From the NCBI GenBank assembly GCA_036505015.1, contig DASXUC010000040.1, positions 1-9,891 on the forward strand: a stretch of DNA of 9,891 nucleotides, given 5' to 3'. The position numbers were made by a program, and so were the translations under genes. This document shows positions 5,975 to 9,891 of this stretch, one piece after another. A model generated the notes under the pieces. It was not told the origin of the DNA, ran no database searches, and saw nothing but the letters and a program-made list of their open reading frames with translations. The number at the start of each line of letters is the position of its first letter. Positions within the stretch are counted from its first letter, which is position 1. Source of the DNA: DASXUC01 sp036505015. GTDB taxonomy: Bacteria > Sysuimicrobiota > Sysuimicrobiia > Sysuimicrobiales > Kaftiobacteriaceae.

Positions 5975-7531
5975 TTATTCTGGAACGTCCGCGGCTTCCA
6001 TCAGGGGAGTGCGCGGCGGGCGCCGGCGCTGCCGGTAGCTGCGGATGGCGGGCAGGGCAAACAGCACTGCGGTCGCAATCACAAAGATCAACGAGATGGG
6101 CCGGGTGATGAAGATCGCCGGGCTGCCGTCGCCGATGATCAGGCTCTGGCGTAAGGCCTGCTCGGTCATGTCGCCGAGCACGAGGGCGACGACCAGCGGC
6201 GCGAGCGGATACTGCAGTTTCTTGAAAATGTATCCTACCACCCCGGACCCCAGCATCAGCCACAGATCCAGCAACTGGTTGTTCGTCGCATAGGCACCGA
6301 TGCTGGACAGGATGACGATCAGCGGAGCCAGGATGCCGAACGGGACGCGGTTGATCGACGCGAATACCGGCACCAGCGTCAGCACCAAGATCACGCCAAT
6401 GACGTTGGCGATGTACATCGAGCCGATCAGTCCCCACACGAAGTCCTTGTTGGCGGTGAACAGCAATGGTCCCGGGTTCAATCCCCAGATGAAGAAGCCG
6501 GCGAGCATCACCGCGGCGGTGGGCGACCCGGGAATGCCGAGAGTCACCATCGGCAGGAGCGCACCGATTCCCGCCGAGTGCGCGGCGGTTTCCGGGGCGA
6601 TGACGCCTTCCACCTCGCCTTTGCCGAACCGCTCGGGGTGCTTGCTGAACTGCTTCGCCAGGCCGTAGCTCATGAACGACGCGGGCGTCGCCCCCGTCCC
6701 AGGCAATACCCCGATCCAGAATCCGAGGATCGTCGCGCGGATGATGGTGGCAGCATAACGCGGAAACAGCTTCCAGGTCTCCCAGACGTCGCGGAAGCTG
6801 ATCCGCGCCCGGATCCCCTCCAACCGCAGCCCTTCTTCCACGGTCAGGAAAATCTCGCCCAAGCCGAACAAGCCGATGGCGATGACGATGAAGTTGACGC
6901 CGCTTTGCAGTTGCACGAAGCCAAAGGTCAGCCGCGGCGCGCCGCTGACGATGTCGAAACCGATCGTCGCCAGCAGCAGCCCCAGCAGGGTCATCAAAAT
7001 GGTCTTCGCGGGCCTGCCGCCGCCCAGCCCCGTGAACGTCGAAAACGCGAGCAGTAAGACCGCGAAGTTCTCCGGCGGGCCGAACCTCAGCGCCAGTTCC
7101 GCCAGCGGCGGGGCAAAGAACGTGAACAGGATAATCGAGACAAAGGCGCCGACGAACGAGGAGGTGAACGCGGCGGTTAACGCAATGCCGGGTTTGCCCT
7201 GCTTGGCCAGCGGGTAGCCATCGAAGGTCGTCGCCACGGACCACGGCTCGCCGGGAATGTTGAACAGGATCGATGTGATCGCGCCTCCGAAGAGCGCCCC
7301 CCAGTAGACGGAGGCCAGCAAGATGATCGCCGACGCGGGCTGCAGTTTGAAGGTCAGCGGCAGCAGCAGGGCCACTCCGTTGGTCCCGCCCAAACCGGGC
7401 AGCACCCCGATCGCCGTGCCCAGGAGCAGCCCGATGATCGCAATCGTGATGTTCTCCGGCGTCAGCGCGACGCTGAAACCGAAGAGCAGGTCGTTGAACA
7501 CGGAGAGCAGCGGGATCGACAGCAGCGGCAT
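5975..7531 (-). CDS. tctA: Tripartite tricarboxylate transporter, large membrane subunit TctA
   Basis: The large membrane subunit of a TTT (TctCBA) secondary transporter, which takes up carboxylates delivered by the TctC binding protein, driven by an ion gradient. The 518-residue length is normal for the family (about 500). The internal duplication typical of TctA is visible. GVLPGLGGTNG (42-52) and NIPGEPWSVAT (91-101) in the first half correspond to GVLPGTGATPA (274-284) and LGIPGSPTAAVM (331-342) in the second half. Other family landmarks are FDGYPLAKQGKPG (103-115) and IAPETAAHSAGIGALLP (311-327). About ten to twelve hydrophobic segments are spread through the protein. The start is ATG 7531, with GGGAG at 7539-7543 inside the end of tctB. 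The gap to the tctB stop is three bases, so translational coupling is likely. The substrate is unknown. Confidence 0.96.
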   Translation of the reverse strand: MPLLSIPLLSVFNDLLFGFSVALTPENITIAIIGLLLGTAIGVLPGLGGTNGVALLLPLTFKLQPASAIILLASVYWGALFGGAITSILFNIPGEPWSVATTFDGYPLAKQGKPGIALTAAFTSSFVGAFVSIILFTFFAPPLAELALRFGPPENFAVLLLAFSTFTGLGGGRPAKTILMTLLGLLLATIGFDIVSGAPRLTFGFVQLQSGVNFIVIAIGLFGLGEIFLTVEEGLRLEGIRARISFRDVWETWKLFPRYAATIIRATILGFWIGVLPGTGATPASFMSYGLAKQFSKHPERFGKGEVEGVIAPETAAHSAGIGALLPMVTLGIPGSPTAAVMLAGFFIWGLNPGPLLFTANKDFVWGLIGSMYIANVIGVILVLTLVPVFASINRVPFGILAPLIVILSSIGAYATNNQLLDLWLMLGSGVVGYIFKKLQYPLAPLVVALVLGDMTEQALRQSLIIGDGSPAIFITRPISLIFVIATAVLFALPAIRSYRQRRRPPRTPLMEAADVPE

Positions 7532-7534
7532 CGG

Positions 7535-8014
7535 CTATCTCCCGTAAAGAAGGTACTCGAGCAGCGCACCCTTCGGCAGCGGCAGCAGGAACCACTTTTC
7601 GAAAATGAAGAACAGCACCAGGGGCACCAGGATGCTGATCAGCAGGATCGGCATCCAGCGAAAACGGCCCACAAACCGCATGTAGCCGGCGAGGTACAGC
7701 CCGCCGCCGATGTAGATCCCGAGATACCCCATCGCCGCGATGATCGCCACCATGGGAAGGAACGCGATCAGCAGCGGTCTCCACGCGTACGTCGGGATGA
7801 AGACCTCGTCGTCCTGCTCCGTCTTCGGTGCCATCACCGTCTGCGTCAGGATGACAGCGCCGCTCAACGTCACCGCGATCGACAGCCAGAACGGAAAGAA
7901 GCCGGAACCCGGGCCGCTGGGCGTCCACCCCACCGGCAGTTTCAGCGCCTGGCGGATCATCAGCAGCCCGAACAGCACCAGGATCGCCGCGACCGCGGTC
8001 TCAGCCCTGCGCAC
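7535..8014 (-). CDS. tctB: Tripartite tricarboxylate transporter, small membrane subunit TctB
   Basis: The small membrane subunit of the TTT transporter, poorly conserved in sequence but recognised by size, hydrophobicity and position. It has 159 residues and four hydrophobic stretches (about 5-22, 38-60, 80-112 and 119-138). The GPGSGFFPFWLS segment at 34-45 and the C-terminal WFLLPLPKG at 141-149 are typical of the family. The acidic loop TEQDDE (65-70) separates the second and third segments. The start is GTG 8014, with a G-rich GGGGGTGGA segment just upstream. The gene sits 21 bases after tctC and 3 bases before tctA, in the usual C-B-A order. Confidence 0.92.
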   Translation of the reverse strand: MRRAETAVAAILVLFGLLMIRQALKLPVGWTPSGPGSGFFPFWLSIAVTLSGAVILTQTVMAPKTEQDDEVFIPTYAWRPLLIAFLPMVAIIAAMGYLGIYIGGGLYLAGYMRFVGRFRWMPILLISILVPLVLFFIFEKWFLLPLPKGALLEYLLYGR

Positions 8015-8035
8015 GCTCCACCCCCGGCTTCCCGT

Positions 8036-9049
8036 TTACTTGATCCAGCCCGCCTTCACCATCAGCGCCTTCACGTTCGCATCCTTCTGTTCCAGCCATC
8101 TCACGAAGTCCGTGCCGGTAAGGAAGGCCCTGTCGAACCCGCCGGTCTGGATGAACTGCGCCATGTCCGGCGTGTCCAAGAGCTGGCGGAAGAGCGTCAC
8201 GTACCACGCGGCGGCCGCGGTGGGCATGTTCGGCGGACCGAAGATGCCGCGCAGCATCTGATACTCGATGTTCGTGCCCAGCTCTTTCATCGTAGGCACC
8301 TGATCCCACGGCTTCGCCTGCACCCGCCTGGAGGCGAAGATGGCCAGCGGGCGCAGCCGGCCGCCTTCCCACTGCCCGATCGCCTCGATCGGATTGTTCA
8401 CGGTGAAGTCGACCTGTTTGCCCACCAGTGCGGCGGCCACCGCGCCGCCGCCGGCGAACGGCACGTAGGCGAACTTCACGCCCCAGGTCTGCTCCAGCAG
8501 CACCATGATGATCTCGTCTTCCTGCCGCGATCCGGTGCCGGCCATCTTGAAGGCGCCGGCGGGCGCGGCCTTCACGGCCTTCTCGAAATCGCCCAGCGTT
8601 TTGTACGGCGAGTCGGCGTGCACCCACAGGATGAAGTTGTCCAACAGAAGCCGGGCGATCGGCGTCATGTCGCGCCAGTCAAACCGGGTGCCGTCGGGCA
8701 TCTTGATTTCCTGGTTCAGCGGCGTGAAGAAGAGGCTGTCGAGTGTGATCAGGATCTGGTTCGATTCTCCGGCTTTGTCGATCATGTACTGGAACGCCTG
8801 CGCGCCCGCCCCCGCGGAGCGGTTCACAGGGATGAAGGGTTGGGGAGACAGGTTGTACTTGGCGATCAACGGCGCCATGAACCGCGCCTGCTGGTCGGCG
8901 CCGCCGCCGGTGCCGGCCGGGATCGTCCATTCGATCGGCCGGTTGGGAACGAAGGTTGCCGGCGCGCCGGCAACCGGGACGGTCGCGACGAGCAGCGTGA
9001 CTGCGACCGCCGCGATCAGGATATTCCGCACTGCCTGCCATCTCGCCAT
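8036..9049 (-). CDS. tctC: Tripartite tricarboxylate transporter substrate-binding protein TctC (Bug family)
   Basis: An extracytoplasmic solute-binding protein that captures a carboxylate and passes it to TctAB. It has 337 residues, of normal length. The N-terminus MARWQAVRNI, a hydrophobic core (about 9-26) and VAGAPA form a Sec signal peptide, with cleavage likely near residue 29. No lipobox Cys is present. Bug-family landmarks: NRPIEWTIPAGTGGGADQQ (36-54, first ligand loop), VNRSAGAGAQAF (75-86), the GTGSRQEDEI loop (171-180), YVPFAGGGAVAAALVGKQVDF (195-215) and WDQVPTMKELG (248-258). The first loop has Thr-Gly-Gly-Gly-Ala-Asp where many members have a Pro-Gly-Gly-like loop followed by Asp, so ligand preference may differ. 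The start is ATG 9049, because GGGGG lies at 9057-9061, seven bases upstream. An upstream in-frame TTG at 9082 would begin in the terminator T-run. The ligand cannot be read from the sequence. Confidence 0.95.
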   Translation of the reverse strand: MARWQAVRNILIAAVAVTLLVATVPVAGAPATFVPNRPIEWTIPAGTGGGADQQARFMAPLIAKYNLSPQPFIPVNRSAGAGAQAFQYMIDKAGESNQILITLDSLFFTPLNQEIKMPDGTRFDWRDMTPIARLLLDNFILWVHADSPYKTLGDFEKAVKAAPAGAFKMAGTGSRQEDEIIMVLLEQTWGVKFAYVPFAGGGAVAAALVGKQVDFTVNNPIEAIGQWEGGRLRPLAIFASRRVQAKPWDQVPTMKELGTNIEYQMLRGIFGPPNMPTAAAAWYVTLFRQLLDTPDMAQFIQTGGFDRAFLTGTDFVRWLEQKDANVKALMVKAGWIK

Positions 9050-9080
9050 TACCGCACCCCCGTGAGATTGAACTGACTGC

Positions 9081-9128
9081 AAAAAGGTTCGGGCCTGCTC
9101 CAGTCACCCTGTGCGCTGGACAGGCCCG
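9081..9128 (-). terminator. Intrinsic terminator or attenuator between porB and tctC
   Basis: On the - strand CGGGCCTGTCCAG (9128-9116) pairs with CTGGAGCAGGCCCG (9103-9090), with one bulged base and a 12-base loop. AACC and TTTTT (9085-9081) follow. This is a good intrinsic terminator after the porB-like gene. Only 31 bases separate the T-run from the tctC start, and no promoter is visible in them, so it may be an attenuator that limits readthrough into tctCBA. Confidence 0.85.
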
Positions 9129-9159
9129 AGTCGCATCGTCTGCGATCCCCCTCCTCTAA

Positions 9160-9891
9160 CTATGCCGGAGGGGAATCATGCTCGAGTTCTTTATGAAAAG
9201 GGATCACGCCAGGAATCAGCCATTTGTCCCACATCTGGTCGATCTTGTTCTGGAAGTAGTCGATATCGTCGTCGGTGAAGTGCGCGAAGCGTCCCTGCTT
9301 CAGCAGGTAATCCCGCACCGGCTTCCGCCGGGCGCGCTTCTCGGCAATCTGCTTGGTCCGGCCGTAGAGCTTCAGCACGCTGTTCTCGACCTCGTACAGC
9401 GGCCAGATCCCCGTGTTCACCGCAATCTCGCCGAGCTCATGCGACAGCATCGGGTCGTAGTCCCAGCCCTTGGGGCAGGGGTCCAGCGAGTGGATGAAGG
9501 TCGGCCCGCCGATGGTCAGCGCTTTGCGCACCCGGTTCATCATCTCCACCGCATACGACGCGCAGACGGTGCCGACGTAGCGGCACTCCGGATGGCCCGC
9601 GGCCAGCATCCCGGCGACGTTCTTCTTCCAGCGGGTGTGCAGGAGCCGCTTGGCTTTGCCGGGCGGGCTGAAGGTAGTGTGTGCGCCGTACGGGGTCAGC
9701 CCTGACAGCTGGATGTCCGTGTTGGCATACGACTCGTTGTCGTAGAGCAGGATCAGGAAGTTGTACTCGGGATGGGTGAGGGCCGCGGAGATCGCCGACA
9801 GGCCCATGTCCGCGCCGCCGCCGTCGCCGCAAAACGCAATGACGTTGATCGGCTCTTCCTTGATCTTGCCTTTGCGCATCAGGGCCCGCAG
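9160..9891 (-). CDS. PorB-type 2-oxoacid:ferredoxin oxidoreductase beta subunit (5' end outside window)
   Basis: The thiamine-pyrophosphate (TPP) subunit of a pyruvate:ferredoxin oxidoreductase-like enzyme, which oxidatively decarboxylates a 2-oxoacid to acyl-CoA and reduces ferredoxin in the cytoplasm. Counted from the ATG at 9879, the TPP/Mg motif is GDGGGADMG (18-26), closed by YDNESYANT (46-54). LSGLTPYGAHTT (58-69) and SPPGK (71-75) follow and resemble PorB rather than the KorB/OorB type. SLDPCPKGWD (131-140) contains the family PCPxGW motif; C135 is a candidate ligand of the proximal Fe-S cluster. Upstream codons (CTG CGG GCC CTG) keep the frame open to the window edge. A normal PorB has about 75-90 further N-terminal residues with CxxC cluster cysteines, so the gene is 5' truncated by the window and ATG 9879 is probably internal. 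The true substrate (pyruvate, oxalate or another 2-oxoacid) is open. The alpha and gamma/delta subunit genes would be expected upstream. Confidence 0.88.
   Translation of the reverse strand: MRALMRKGKIKEEPINVIAFCGDGGGADMGLSAISAALTHPEYNFLILLYDNESYANTDIQLSGLTPYGAHTTFSPPGKAKRLLHTRWKKNVAGMLAAGHPECRYVGTVCASYAVEMMNRVRKALTIGGPTFIHSLDPCPKGWDYDPMLSHELGEIAVNTGIWPLYEVENSVLKLYGRTKQIAEKRARRKPVRDYLLKQGRFAHFTDDDIDYFQNKIDQMWDKWLIPGVIPFHKELEHDSPPA

Noticed and set aside
4717..6108. Long + strand open frame (463 codons) opposite terC
   Set aside because: It is a shadow of high-GC coding sequence. Its translation is rich in His, Gln, Arg and Pro with no family resemblance, while the - strand frame is a clear TerC protein with both acidic motifs.
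5916..7928. 670-codon - strand frame overlapping tctA and tctB in another phase
   Set aside because: It is out of frame with the recognised TctA and TctB proteins and rich in Arg, Asp and His, as expected from an alternate frame in GC-rich DNA.

Overview
The window is GC-rich bacterial chromosome with tightly packed metabolic genes. Nine protein-coding genes are supported: one on the + strand and eight on the - strand. A T-box leader upstream of the prolyl-tRNA synthetase gene, an archaeal/eukaryotic-type prolyl-tRNA synthetase, a PorB-type 2-oxoacid:ferredoxin oxidoreductase subunit and a tripartite tricarboxylate transporter (TTT) together point to an uncultured, high-GC, possibly anaerobic or thermotolerant lineage of the Firmicutes/Chloroflexota/Armatimonadota-like kind. 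That placement is inference; no rRNA or phylogenetic marker was analysed. I see no phage, transposase, integrase, CRISPR array or tRNA gene.

Layout. Positions 1-1241 (+) hold the C-terminal two thirds of an adenine deaminase. It converges on a - strand gene (1352-2143) that resembles the poorly characterised AlkZ-related winged-helix proteins. Both ends of that gene carry GC-rich palindromes (1259-1335 and 2159-2202) that share a 28-of-30 base core in opposite orientations. Next on the - strand is proS (2209-3651), preceded by a complete T-box riboswitch with intrinsic terminator (about 3672-3840) and its own promoter. Upstream lies a two-gene unit: a DUF4395 membrane protein (4271-4696) followed 2 bases later by a membrane-anchored thioredoxin-like protein (3852-4268), with a promoter candidate at 4874-4902. 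Then come a TerC-family membrane protein (4912-5934) and the transporter operon tctC-tctB-tctA (9049 down to 5975). The window ends inside a porB-like gene (9160-9891), separated from tctC by a strong intrinsic terminator.

How the genes work together. TctC should capture a carboxylate outside the membrane and deliver it to the TctA/TctB membrane complex. PorB would be the thiamine-pyrophosphate half of an enzyme acting on 2-oxoacids, so the adjacency may link acid uptake to ferredoxin-dependent oxidation. The terminator between them has no obvious promoter after it, so tctCBA may be expressed by attenuated readthrough. proS should respond to uncharged tRNA-Pro through the T-box. The DUF4395/thioredoxin pair both carry CxxC motifs and may form a membrane thiol-redox pair.

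I found no convincing entirely new system. The most unusual items are the paired palindromes around the AlkZ-related gene, the complementary segments at the proS stop and the next start, and the attenuator-like region with a short possible leader peptide ahead of tctC.
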